Made by a program: the position numbers and the translations under genes. From contig NZ_CP004372.1 in assembly GCF_000590925.1 (NCBI RefSeq), forward strand, positions 2,337,001 through 2,401,000: a stretch of 64,000 bases of DNA, read 5' to 3'. Shown one piece after another: positions 54,507 through 62,736 of the stretch. The notes below the pieces were generated by a model. That model was not told where the DNA came from. It made no database searches and worked only from the letters and a program-made list of their open reading frames with translations. Positions within the stretch are counted from its first letter, which is position 1; every line of letters starts with the position of its first letter. This DNA is from Roseibacterium elongatum DSM 19469. GTDB lineage: Bacteria > Pseudomonadota > Alphaproteobacteria > Rhodobacterales > Rhodobacteraceae.

Positions 54507-55988
54507 TTACTCGGCCGGTTCGGCCAGTTCGAAACCTTTGGCCATCATGTCGGTGGGCTGCACCGGGTAATTGCCCGAGAAACAGGCGTCGCAATAGCGT
54601 GGGGCCTTGGGGTCGCGCCCTTCGGCCACGCCGACGGCGCGGTACAGCCCGTCGAGCGAAATGAACTTGAGCGAGGCCACGCCGAGATGGCGACGCATTT
54701 CATCCTCGGTCATGGTCGCGGCCAGCAGTTTCTCACGCTCGGGCGTGTCGACGCCGTAGAAACAGGGCCAGGCCGTGGGCGGCGAGGCGATGCGGAAATG
54801 CACCTCGGCCGCGCCGGCATCGAGGATCATCTCCTTGATCTTGCGGCTGGTGGTGCCGCGCACCACGCTGTCATCGACCAGGATCACCCGCTTGCCCCGG
54901 ATCAGGGCGCGGTTCACGTTCAGCTTGAGCCGCACGCCCATGTTGCGGATCTGCTCGGACGGCTCGATAAAGGTGCGGCCCATATACTGGTTGCGGATGA
55001 TCCCCATGGCGTAGGGGATGCCGCTTTCCTGGCTGTAGCCGATGGCCGCCGGCGTGCCGCTGTCGGGCACCGGGCAGACCAGATCGGCCTCGACCGGGGC
55101 CTCGCGCGCCAGTTCCACACCGATCTGCCGACGGGTTTCATAGACCGAGCGGCCGCCGAGAATGCTGTCGGGGCGCGAGAAATAGACATGTTCGAAGATG
55201 CAGAAGCGCGGGCGCCTGGCCTCGAACGGCTTGAAGCTTTCGACGCCGTGCTCGGGGCTGATCACGACCATCTCGCCGGGTTCGACCTCGCGCACGAACT
55301 CGGCACCGATGATATCGAGCGCGCAGGTTTCCGAGCTGAGCGCCCACCCCTCGCCGATACGGCCAAGGACAAGCGGGCGCACCCCCAGCGGGTCGCGCAC
55401 GCCGATCAGCTTGGTGCGGGTCATGGCGACGACGGAAAACGCGCCCTCGACGCGGCGCAGGGCGTCTTTCATCCGCTCGGGGATGTTGCGCTGCAAGGAC
55501 CGCGCCATCAGGTGAATGATGCATTCGCTGTCCGATGAGGACTGGAAGATCGAGCCGCGCTCGATCAATTCGCGGCGCAGTTCGTCGGCATTCACGATGT
55601 TGCCGTTATGCGCAATCGCCGCGCCGCCCATGGCGAACTCGCCGAAAAAGGGCTGCACGTCGCGGATCTGCGTGGCGCCCTTGGACCCGGCGGTGGAATA
55701 GCGCACATGGCCGATGCCGATGGCGCCGGGCAGGGTTTCCATGATCTTCTGCGAGGTGAAATTGTCCCGCACCAGGCCAAAGCGGCGGGCCGAGGAAAAC
55801 CCGTGCTCGGGGTCGTGGGTCACGATACCCCCGGCCTCTTGCCCGCGATGTTGCAGAGCGTGCAGGCCAAGGGCGATGAAATTCGCGGCATCGGCCACGC
55901 CGGTCACGCCGAAAACGCCGCATTCCTCGCGCAGCTTGTCGTCGCCGACCGTGTCGAAAGGGTGGCGGGGAAACTGGGGCAGGGGCAT
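54507..55988 (-). CDS. purF: Amidophosphoribosyltransferase PurF
   Basis: First committed step of purine synthesis: PRPP plus glutamine to 5-phosphoribosylamine. The 493-residue protein has a 22-residue propeptide before the catalytic Cys (EECGVFGV, Cys23), the class II glutamine amidotransferase region (GHVRYSTAG; AHNGNIVNADELR) and the PRPP site VILVDDSVVRGTT. CYS-rich FeS-type cysteines of the Bacillus class can be seen late (YCDACFSGNYPV). Last gene of radA-cvpA-purF. Confidence 0.96.
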   Translation of the reverse strand: MPLPQFPRHPFDTVGDDKLREECGVFGVTGVADAANFIALGLHALQHRGQEAGGIVTHDPEHGFSSARRFGLVRDNFTSQKIMETLPGAIGIGHVRYSTAGSKGATQIRDVQPFFGEFAMGGAAIAHNGNIVNADELRRELIERGSIFQSSSDSECIIHLMARSLQRNIPERMKDALRRVEGAFSVVAMTRTKLIGVRDPLGVRPLVLGRIGEGWALSSETCALDIIGAEFVREVEPGEMVVISPEHGVESFKPFEARRPRFCIFEHVYFSRPDSILGGRSVYETRRQIGVELAREAPVEADLVCPVPDSGTPAAIGYSQESGIPYAMGIIRNQYMGRTFIEPSEQIRNMGVRLKLNVNRALIRGKRVILVDDSVVRGTTSRKIKEMILDAGAAEVHFRIASPPTAWPCFYGVDTPEREKLLAATMTEDEMRRHLGVASLKFISLDGLYRAVGVAEGRDPKAPRYCDACFSGNYPVQPTDMMAKGFELAEPAE

Positions 55989-56172
55989 CAGCGCGCTCCG
56001 GTGCTGGCAGGGGCGGGGGCGATTCCCCCGCATGGCTCGTCACACGGTGCTTCATCTAAGGGGTGAAATCAGTTCTGTCACCCTTGCTGTCATGCCGACG
56101 TCACATTGCGACGCCTTGACCGTCCCCGGCCCCTGTCCGAGAGTGCCGCGACCTGACGATGGAGGATGGGTG

Positions 56173-56634
56173 ATGCGTGGAGTTGCGATCCTCGGGGCGG
56201 CCGCGATGCTGGCCGGCGGCGCGCTGCCCTGGGTCGATGTCGGACTGGGGATGGAGCTGCGCCCCTTCGACGCCCTGCAGACGGCTTGGCGCGACTATGG
56301 CATCGAGTTGCCGCGCGAAATGGCGGTGCTTGGGGCCAGTTTCCTGTTGGCGGGACTGGCGCTGCTGATGGCGCTGGCGGGACGGCCGCATCGCGGGCTG
56401 ACTTTTTTCGCCGGCGCGCTGCCCTGGGGCTATGTCGGCTGGCAACTGTGGCGGGCCGAGGATCAGGTGGCCGAAATCGGCCTGTCGCTGACCGATTTTC
56501 GCGGCATCTTCGATCTGGGCTGGGATACGGTGCGACAGGTCGCCGAATTGGGCCTTTACCTCTATTGGCTGGGCGCGGCGGCGGTGCTGCTGGCCGGGCT
56601 GGTGGGCTTTGGCCGCCACGCCGCCCGCGCCTGA
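56173..56634 (+). CDS. Four-TM membrane protein of unknown function between purF and cvpA
   Basis: A 153-residue protein with hydrophobic segments near residues 4-25, 48-70, 75-92 and 125-147. A GGAGG lies before the ATG at 56173. The first part (LPWVDVGLGMELRPFD) resembles the DUF2937/TIGR-type paired-helix membrane proteins only loosely, and I do not recognise it. It is on the opposite strand to the purF-cvpA pair and ends five bases before the cvpA stop. Confidence 0.65.
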   Translation: MRGVAILGAAAMLAGGALPWVDVGLGMELRPFDALQTAWRDYGIELPREMAVLGASFLLAGLALLMALAGRPHRGLTFFAGALPWGYVGWQLWRAEDQVAEIGLSLTDFRGIFDLGWDTVRQVAELGLYLYWLGAAAVLLAGLVGFGRHAARA

Positions 56635-56638
56635 GGCG

Positions 56639-57196
56639 TCACTGCGCCGCGCAGGTGTTGGTCAACTGCTCGTAACGTTGCAGGATCCAGCCCGGCGCGT
56701 CGGTCGGGATCTGGTCTTCGACATCGCCCTGCAGGCTGGCGAAGACCTGGACCGAGCGGCTGTCGGAGATCGCCGAAATGGGCTCGTCGCCGACGACGCG
56801 GTCATAGGCGATCAGGATCACCACGACCAGCAACACGCCCCGCGCCACCCCGAAGAGAAAGCCCAGCCCCGCATCGACGCCGCCGATGGCCGATTGCTGG
56901 ATGGCCGAGGAAAACACCGGCGTGAACAGCGAGATGACGACCAGCGACACGGCAAAGACCGCGGCAAAGGACGCCATGATCCCCAACTCGCAACTGCCAC
57001 CGATGAAATCGCCCAGATAGGGGATCTCGTTCATCAGGGGCAGGGCATTGGGCGCGAAGATGAAGGCAAGGACGGCCGCGCCGATCCAGCCGAAGATCGA
57101 CATCACCTCGCGCACGAAGCCGCGGGAATAGGCGAGGATCGCCGAAACCACGATGACGCCGGCCACGACCCCGTCGAAAATGGTGAAACCTTCCAT
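56639..57196 (-). CDS. cvpA: CvpA family membrane protein
   Basis: Inner-membrane protein linked to colicin V production and purine biosynthesis loci, 185 residues and four TM helices. FTIFDGVVAGVIVVSAILAYSRGFVREVMSIFGWIGA at the start and IGGVDAGLGFLFGVARGVLLVV later are diagnostic. It sits between radA and purF. Confidence 0.9.
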   Translation of the reverse strand: MEGFTIFDGVVAGVIVVSAILAYSRGFVREVMSIFGWIGAAVLAFIFAPNALPLMNEIPYLGDFIGGSCELGIMASFAAVFAVSLVVISLFTPVFSSAIQQSAIGGVDAGLGFLFGVARGVLLVVVILIAYDRVVGDEPISAISDSRSVQVFASLQGDVEDQIPTDAPGWILQRYEQLTNTCAAQ

Positions 57197-57233
57197 GGCT
57201 GCCCGCGCCTTTCTCTTGTCGTGACATGCGGGG

Positions 57234-58601
57234 TCAACCTGCCCCGAAAACCTCTCCGACGAAACGGGGCAAATCCGCCATGGATTGAACCGTCACGCCG
57301 CTGTCTTGCGAAATCTTGCAGCCCACGGGTGCAATGGCGGTGGAGAAACCAAGTTTCATCGCCTCTTTCAACCTGTTTTCGGCCTGGCTCACCGGCCTGA
57401 GCGCGCCCGACAGCGACAGCTCGCCGAAAACCACCGTCTCGGCCGGCAGGGCGGCATCCTCGCGCGCGCTCAGCAGCGCGGCGGCGACGGCCAGATCGGC
57501 GGCCGGTTCATTGATGCGCATGCCGCCCGCGATGTTGAGGTAGACGTCCAGGCCCTGAAAGGTGATGCCCGCCCGCGCCTCGAGCACGGCAAGGATCATC
57601 GACAATCGCCCGCCATCCCAGCCCACGACCGCGCGGCGGGGTTGCGACAGCGAGGAGGGCGCGACCAGCGCCTGCACCTCGACCAGCACGGGGCGGGTGC
57701 CCTCGATCCCGGCGAAGACGACCGATCCGGGCGAGGGTTTCTCGCGGTCCGACAGGAACAGGGCCGAGGGGTTGGCAACCTCGGACAGGCCCGCGCCGGT
57801 CATCTCGAAGACGCCGATCTCGTCCGCCGGGCCGAAGCGGTTCTTGACCGAGCGCAAGATGCGGAACTGGTGCCCGCGCTCGCCCTCGAAATAGAGCACG
57901 GTGTCGACCATGTGTTCGACCACGCGGGGGCCCGCGATCTGGCCCTCTTTCGTGACATGGCCCACCAGCATCACGGATGTGCCGCGCCGCTTGGCAAAGG
58001 TGGTCAATTCATGGGCCGAGGCGCGCACCTGGCTGACAGAGCCGGGCGCGCTGTCCACCGTATCCAGCCACATCGTTTGGATCGAATCGATGATGGCGAG
58101 GTCGGGGGCCTCGGCCTCGAGCGTCGTCAGGATGTCGCGCAGGTTGGTTTCGGCGGCCAGCAGCACCGAACTGTCGGCCAGGCCAAGGCGCTGCGCGCGC
58201 ATGCGCACCTGTGCGGTGGCCTCTTCGCCCGAGACATAGACGACCTTGAGGCCCGCGCGCGCAAAACTGGCGGCAGCCTGCAACAGCAGCGTCGATTTCC
58301 CGATCCCCGGATCGCCGCCCACCAGCGTCGCCGAGGCGGGCACGAGGCCGCCGCCCAGAACACGGTCCAACTCGGCCATCTGGCTGGAATGTCGCGGTGG
58401 CGGGGCCTCTTCGGTGCGCAGGTCCGACAGGGGCACGCGCGCGCCCTTGGCCGCCCCCAGCCCCTTGCCGGAGGGGCCTTGAGACAGCGGGGTTTCTTCG
58501 GTGATGGTGTTCCACGCGCCGCAGGCATCGCAGCGCCCGGCCCATTTCTTGTGGGTCGCGCCGCAGGCGGAACAGAGAAAAGTCGTGACGGGTTTTGCCA
58601 T
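57234..58601 (-). CDS. radA: DNA repair protein RadA
   Basis: RecA-like ATPase aiding recombination intermediates, 455 residues. N-terminal zinc finger (CSACG, CDACG), Walker A GGDPGIGKST, the RadA-specific KNRFGPADEIG motif, and a C-terminal Lon-like domain (YLNIAGGMRINEPAADLAVAAALLS; GELSLSGALRPV). Confidence 0.96.
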   Translation of the reverse strand: MAKPVTTFLCSACGATHKKWAGRCDACGAWNTITEETPLSQGPSGKGLGAAKGARVPLSDLRTEEAPPPRHSSQMAELDRVLGGGLVPASATLVGGDPGIGKSTLLLQAAASFARAGLKVVYVSGEEATAQVRMRAQRLGLADSSVLLAAETNLRDILTTLEAEAPDLAIIDSIQTMWLDTVDSAPGSVSQVRASAHELTTFAKRRGTSVMLVGHVTKEGQIAGPRVVEHMVDTVLYFEGERGHQFRILRSVKNRFGPADEIGVFEMTGAGLSEVANPSALFLSDREKPSPGSVVFAGIEGTRPVLVEVQALVAPSSLSQPRRAVVGWDGGRLSMILAVLEARAGITFQGLDVYLNIAGGMRINEPAADLAVAAALLSAREDAALPAETVVFGELSLSGALRPVSQAENRLKEAMKLGFSTAIAPVGCKISQDSGVTVQSMADLPRFVGEVFGAG

Positions 58602-58643
58602 GGCGAGGGGGGTATCGCAGGCAGGCGCGCTTGACCAGACGAC

Positions 58644-59015
58644 TTAGAACAGGCCGGCCTGCCAGATCAGCGTCATCGAGATCGCCGCCGTCATGGCAAG
58701 GCGCAGGGCCAGCACCCGCTTGTCATTGGCGCGCAGATCGTCAAGGCCGCGATGCAGCCCGTAGGCAAGGCCCCCGGCCACCAGCACGCCCGCAACCCCG
58801 CCCGCGCCGATCACGCCGAAGACGGTGCCCGCGATCAGCAGGACAATCCCGCCGATCACCGGCGGGCCGGCCCGTCGTGCAAGGTTCAGCAAGATGCCAT
58901 TGCGCCGCCCCGCGACCTTTTCGGCCGAGACGCGCCGCAGCCAGGCCAGCGATGCCAGCAGCGCATAGGTGCCAAGGGTCAGGGCAAGGGCGGGGGCGAG
59001 GTTGATCGGGTCCAT
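58644..59015 (-). CDS. Small membrane protein, paralogue of the gene at 59555
   Basis: A 123-residue protein with four TM helices. Its C-terminal half (VLVAGGLAYGLHRGLDDLRANDKRVLALRLAM) resembles that of the neighbour at 59555 (LAFGVHMSLNDLRD). The two flank the PqiA-like gene, probably after a local duplication. Function unknown; start ATG at 59015 chosen because an upstream start would overlap the next gene. Confidence 0.65.
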   Translation of the reverse strand: MDPINLAPALALTLGTYALLASLAWLRRVSAEKVAGRRNGILLNLARRAGPPVIGGIVLLIAGTVFGVIGAGGVAGVLVAGGLAYGLHRGLDDLRANDKRVLALRLAMTAAISMTLIWQAGLF

Positions 59016-59064
59016 GCCGGGCATGTAGCGGCCCCGCCCGGTCAATGCCAGTGTCCCTTGCCCC

Positions 59065-59512
59065 TCAGCGGGGCAGGCGGCGGCCGGTTTCGATGGAGAT
59101 CGCCAGCGAGGCCAGCACACAGCCCGTGAACAGCCACAGGCCCCAGGCCGTTTCCACCCGGCCCAGGGTCAGCCCCTTGGCCAGCGTGATGTAGACGGCG
59201 ATCAGGAAGATGTCCGCCATAGCCAGCTTGCCCATCAGTTGCACGGCGGGCAGCAGGCGCGCGGGCGCCCGCGACAGGTGGATCAGCGCCAGTAGGATCG
59301 TCTTGGCCATCGGCGCGACCAGGGCAAAAAGTGCCACCAACCCCGCCAGCCCCCATTCGCCCCCCCGCCCAGAGCGCGCCGAGCCCCGACAGAACCGACA
59401 CCTCGGACAGCCCGAACAACGGCAACAGCCCCGCGCGCATCAGCGGCGCGGCCCAGGCCAGCGGAAACAGCACGAGGAGCGACAGGTTCGCCCCGATCAG
59501 AAAACGGCTCAT
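59065..59512 (-). CDS. Paraquat-inducible protein A (PqiA)-like membrane protein (apparent frameshift)
   Basis: About 148 residues, four TM helices, with the PqiA-type phrases LFGLSEVSVLSGLGALW, LVALFALVAPMAKTILLALIHL and MADIFLIAVYITLAKGLTLGRVE. A run of seven C at 59360-59366 is one base off and breaks the frame. PqiA proteins act with MCE/Mla-type lipid transport; mlaF and mlaE lie 0.5-1 kb upstream on the same strand. Confidence 0.78.
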
Positions 59513-59554
59513 GCTCGACAGATGCGCCCGTAGACTGCCCCACGCAAGCCCGCC

Positions 59555-59935
59555 CTAGCGCAGTTGTCGATACCAGATCACAACGGCCGCGACGATCAGC
59601 ACGAGGGCGAGGCGCAGAACCTCGCCCTGCCAATGGGCGGTGTCGCGCAGATCGTTCAGGGACATATGCACGCCAAAGGCAAGGCCCGCCGGAAACAGCA
59701 CGGCGATCACGACCACCACCGTGGGCAGCCCGAAAAACGCGCCTGCCAGAACGATGACGACCAGCGCGATCATCGCCGGGACCAGGTTGGCGATCAGGTC
59801 GGTGACATGGGGAATATGGCTGCTGGCCTCGGTGCGGCGGACGCGCCACAGCCATTCGCCCGCACCGATCGCCGCATAGGTCCAGAAGACGGTGGCGATG
59901 GCCTCGACGATGGCGATGGGATCGAGCGGGGGCAT
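59555..59935 (-). CDS. Small membrane protein, paralogue of the gene at 58644
   Basis: A 126-residue protein with four TM helices: IVEAIATVFWTYAAIGAGEWLW, LIANLVPAMIALVVIVLAGAFF, VVVVIAVLFPAGLAFGVHM and LRLALVLIVAAVVIWY. Conserved motif SLNDLRDT between helices three and four is shared with the paralogue. Function unknown. Confidence 0.65.
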   Translation of the reverse strand: MPPLDPIAIVEAIATVFWTYAAIGAGEWLWRVRRTEASSHIPHVTDLIANLVPAMIALVVIVLAGAFFGLPTVVVVIAVLFPAGLAFGVHMSLNDLRDTAHWQGEVLRLALVLIVAAVVIWYRQLR

Positions 59936-60010
59936 GGGGCGTCTCTCCTTCGGCGGGGACTTACCGCACCCCGCCCGCGCCGACCAGAGGTGGACACGCC
60001 GCTGGTCGGA

Positions 60011-60757
60011 TCAGCGCAAGGTCTCGATCGGCCCCTCGGCGGCACCGGTGATGAACTGGCGCAGATAGGGGTCCTCGGCGCTGTCCATCTCGGCCACGGG
60101 CCCGTGCCAGCGGATCTTGCCCGCGTGCAGCATCGCCACCCTGTCGGCGATGGCGCGCACCGAACTCATGTCATGGGTGATGGTGATCGTCGTCGCCCCC
60201 ATCTCGGCCACGATCTCGCGGATCAGGTCATTGATGACGCCGGCCATGATTGGGTCGAGGCCGGTGGTCGGTTCGTCGAAAAAGATCACCTCGGGGTCGG
60301 CGGCGATGGCACGGGCCAGGCCCACGCGTTTCTGCATGCCGCCGGACAGTTCGGCGGGGTGCAGGTCGGCCACCTCGGGGCCCAGGCCCACGCGCGCCAG
60401 CTTGGCCAGGGCGATCTCGCGCGCCTCGGCCCTGGGGCGGCGATCGGGGCCGCGCACCAGTCGAAAGGCCACGTTCTGCCAGACCGGCAGACTGTCGAAC
60501 AGCGCGGCCCCCTGAAACAGCATCCCAAAGCGCGCCAGGAACGCCGCGCGGCCCGTGCCGGTCACATCCGCGCCGTTCAGCGTGATGCTGCCCGAATCCG
60601 GCGTGACCAGCCCCAGAATGCATTTCAGCAGCACCGACTTGCCGGTGCCCGAGCCGCCGATCACCACCAGGCTTTCGCCCCTGGGCACCTCGAGCGTGAC
60701 GCCGCGCAGCACCGGGGCGGCACCGAAGGATTTATGCAGGTCAGAGATGGCGATCAT
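60011..60757 (-). CDS. mlaF: Phospholipid ABC transporter ATPase MlaF
   Basis: ATPase driving retrograde phospholipid transport (Mla), 248 residues. Walker A GGSGTGKSVLLKCILGL, signature LSGGMQKRVGLARAI, Walker B VIFFDEPTTGLDPIMAGVIN and THDMSSVRAIADRVAML match MlaF. It overlaps mlaE by four bases (ATGA). The MlaD/MlaC components are not in the window. Confidence 0.93.
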   Translation of the reverse strand: MIAISDLHKSFGAAPVLRGVTLEVPRGESLVVIGGSGTGKSVLLKCILGLVTPDSGSITLNGADVTGTGRAAFLARFGMLFQGAALFDSLPVWQNVAFRLVRGPDRRPRAEAREIALAKLARVGLGPEVADLHPAELSGGMQKRVGLARAIAADPEVIFFDEPTTGLDPIMAGVINDLIREIVAEMGATTITITHDMSSVRAIADRVAMLHAGKIRWHGPVAEMDSAEDPYLRQFITGAAEGPIETLR

Positions 60758-61545
60758 GCGCGAAAGAACACCTCGGTCAGCAGGTAGTTGGCGCCCAGGA
60801 TCAGGATCGAGGCGGCGACGACGGCCTTGGTCGTGGCCCGCCCGACGCCGCGCGCCCCGCGCCCCGAACGCAGACCGTGATAGCAGCCCATCACCGCCAC
60901 GATGAACCCGAAGACCGCGCCCTTGATCAGCCCCGAGATCACATCCCACGCCTCGAGATAATCGGCGGTATTGTCCAGATAGGTCACCCCGTCGAAACCC
61001 AGGCGGCTGATGCCCACCAGATAGCCGCCCAGAATGCCGATGCTGTCGCCCGCGGCCACCAGCAGCGGCAACGTCAGCGTGGCGGCCAGAACCCGCGGCA
61101 CGGCGAGGTATTTCGTGGGATCGGTGCTGAGCGTGGTCAGCGCGTCGATCTGTTCGGTCACTTTCATCGTGCCGATCTCGGCGGCGATGGCGGCGGCGAC
61201 GCGACCGGCCACCATCAACCCGCCCAGAACCGGGCCCAGTTCGCGTGTCATGCCAATGGCCACGATCGAGGGCACAACCGATTCCGCGTTGAACCGCGAC
61301 CCGCCCGCGTAGATCTGCAAGGCCAGCGCGCCCCCGGTGAACAGCGCCGTCAACCCCACCACCGGCAGCGACAGCCAGCCGATATGCAACAATTGCTGGC
61401 CCAATTCGCGCAGGTACCACGGCGGCGTCACGATATGGCGCAGGATCCCGAGCACGAACAGCGCCAACCGCCCGCTGCCCGCCAACAGGCCCAGTGTCGC
61501 CCGCCCGAGGACGGCCAGCGGGGCCAGCAGGCCGGCGCGGGTCAT
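60754..61545 (-). CDS. mlaE: Phospholipid ABC transporter permease MlaE
   Basis: Permease of 263 residues, five to six TM helices. Typical MlaE phrases: LPVVGLTALFTGGALALQIY, IVAIGMTRELGPVLGGLMVAGRVAAAIAAEIGTMKVTEQIDAL and DYLEAWDVISGLIKGAVFGFIVAVMGCYHG. Its start overlaps the alr stop (TGATG) and its stop overlaps the mlaF start. Confidence 0.94.
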   Translation of the reverse strand: MTRAGLLAPLAVLGRATLGLLAGSGRLALFVLGILRHIVTPPWYLRELGQQLLHIGWLSLPVVGLTALFTGGALALQIYAGGSRFNAESVVPSIVAIGMTRELGPVLGGLMVAGRVAAAIAAEIGTMKVTEQIDALTTLSTDPTKYLAVPRVLAATLTLPLLVAAGDSIGILGGYLVGISRLGFDGVTYLDNTADYLEAWDVISGLIKGAVFGFIVAVMGCYHGLRSGRGARGVGRATTKAVVAASILILGANYLLTEVFFRA

Positions 61546-62588
61546 CAGGCCGTCTCGCCGGCGTAACGGCGCGCGTAGCGCGGCCCGAGCGAGGTCAGGA
61601 TCTCGTAACCGATGGTGCCCGTCGCCTCGGCCAGGTGATCGACCGTCTGTGATGGGCACAGGATGTCGAGCGCCTCGGGCGTCTCGGGCAGGTCGGTGAC
61701 ATCCACCGTCAGCAGGTCCATCGACACGCGCCCGGCAAGCGGGCAGGGCGTGTTGCCCGCGAAAAGCCGTGCCTTGCCCGACATGGCGCGGATCAGCCCG
61801 TCGGCATAGCCTGCCGAAAGGGTGGCGATCTTCGTGGGGCGCGCGGCGGTGAAGGTGCAGCCATAGCCGACATGTTCCCCCGGCATCACGTCGCGGGTCT
61901 GGATCACGGGCAGCGACAGGCGCACGACCGGCTGCGCCGCGTCGAAAGGCAGGCCGCCGTAAAGGCCGATGCCGGGGCGGGTCAGGTCGAAATGGTAATC
62001 GGGACCAAGCAGAATGCCGCCCGTCGCCGCGAGGGAGCGGGGCACGGAGACCCCGGCCGTCATCTCGGTGAACTGGCGCAGTTGCTCGGCGTTCTGCGGG
62101 TGATCCGGCTCATCCGCGTAGGCAAGGTGGCTCATGACAAGGGTCAGGGGCCCGGCCTCGGCCTGCCCGCGCAGGGCGGCCCAGTCGGCGGGCTCCATCC
62201 CCAGCCGGTTCATGCCGCTGTCGAGCTGGACGCCATAGGCGGCCTGGGGCAGGGCGGCGCGGTGGCGCGCCAGTTGCGCCGCGTCGTTCAGCATCGGCGT
62301 CAGATTGGCGTCACGGATCAGCGCGGTATCCGTCGCCATATGGCCCGAAAAGACGTTGATCTCGGGGCCTTGGCCCAAGGCGGCGCGCAGCGTTGCACCC
62401 TCTTCGGCGGTGGCGACGAAAAACCGCCGCGCCCCGGCCCGCGCCAGCGCCGTGGCGGCGCGCGCCGCACCCAGGCCGTAGCCATCGGCCTTGACCACGG
62501 CCGCCGTCTCGCAGCCGGTTCGCGCATCCAGCGCCCGCCAATTCGCGGCCAGCGCGTCGAGATCGATATGAAGCGTTCCGGTTCCCAT
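61545..62588 (-). CDS. alr: Alanine racemase
   Basis: PLP enzyme interconverting L- and D-alanine for peptidoglycan. The 347-residue protein has the PLP lysine in [12 protein letters not shown] (near residue 33), [23 protein letters not shown] and the second catalytic Tyr in [23 protein letters not shown] completes the family pattern. First gene of the alr-mlaE-mlaF unit, after dnaB and a dispersed repeat. Confidence 0.95.
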   Translation of the reverse strand: MGTGTLHIDLDALAANWRALDARTGCETAAVVKADGYGLGAARAATALARAGARRFFVATAEEGATLRAALGQGPEINVFSGHMATDTALIRDANLTPMLNDAAQLARHRAALPQAAYGVQLDSGMNRLGMEPADWAALRGQAEAGPLTLVMSHLAYADEPDHPQNAEQLRQFTEMTAGVSVPRSLAATGGILLGPDYHFDLTRPGIGLYGGLPFDAAQPVVRLSLPVIQTRDVMPGEHVGYGCTFTAARPTKIATLSAGYADGLIRAMSGKARLFAGNTPCPLAGRVSMDLLTVDVTDLPETPEALDILCPSQTVDHLAEATGTIGYEILTSLGPRYARRYAGETA

Positions 62589-62653
62589 GCCGCCTGTCTC
62601 GGACCTGCGCGCGCGCGGGTCAAGGCGCATTGCGCCGCGCATGGGCCGACGGG

Positions 62654-62731
62654 GCGCGCGACAAGGGGTCTTGACCCCCTTGCCGCGCCGGTGCGGTCCG
62701 CACCGATGCATATTTGAAGGATAAAGATGGG
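62654..62731. repeat. Dispersed intergenic repeat copy F with hairpin
   Basis: An imperfect hairpin around 62654-62688 (CAAGGGG against CCCCCTTG) is followed by the core CATATTTGAAGGATAAAGATG (62707-62727), the orientation of copy B. It lies between dnaB and alr. Confidence 0.8.
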
Positions 62732-62736
62732 GCGGG

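Noticed and set aside
60011..61420. A 469-codon open frame that looks like an MlaF protein with a long N-terminal extension
   Set aside because: The extension is mlaE read in another frame; mlaF starts at 60757 with an ATGA overlap.
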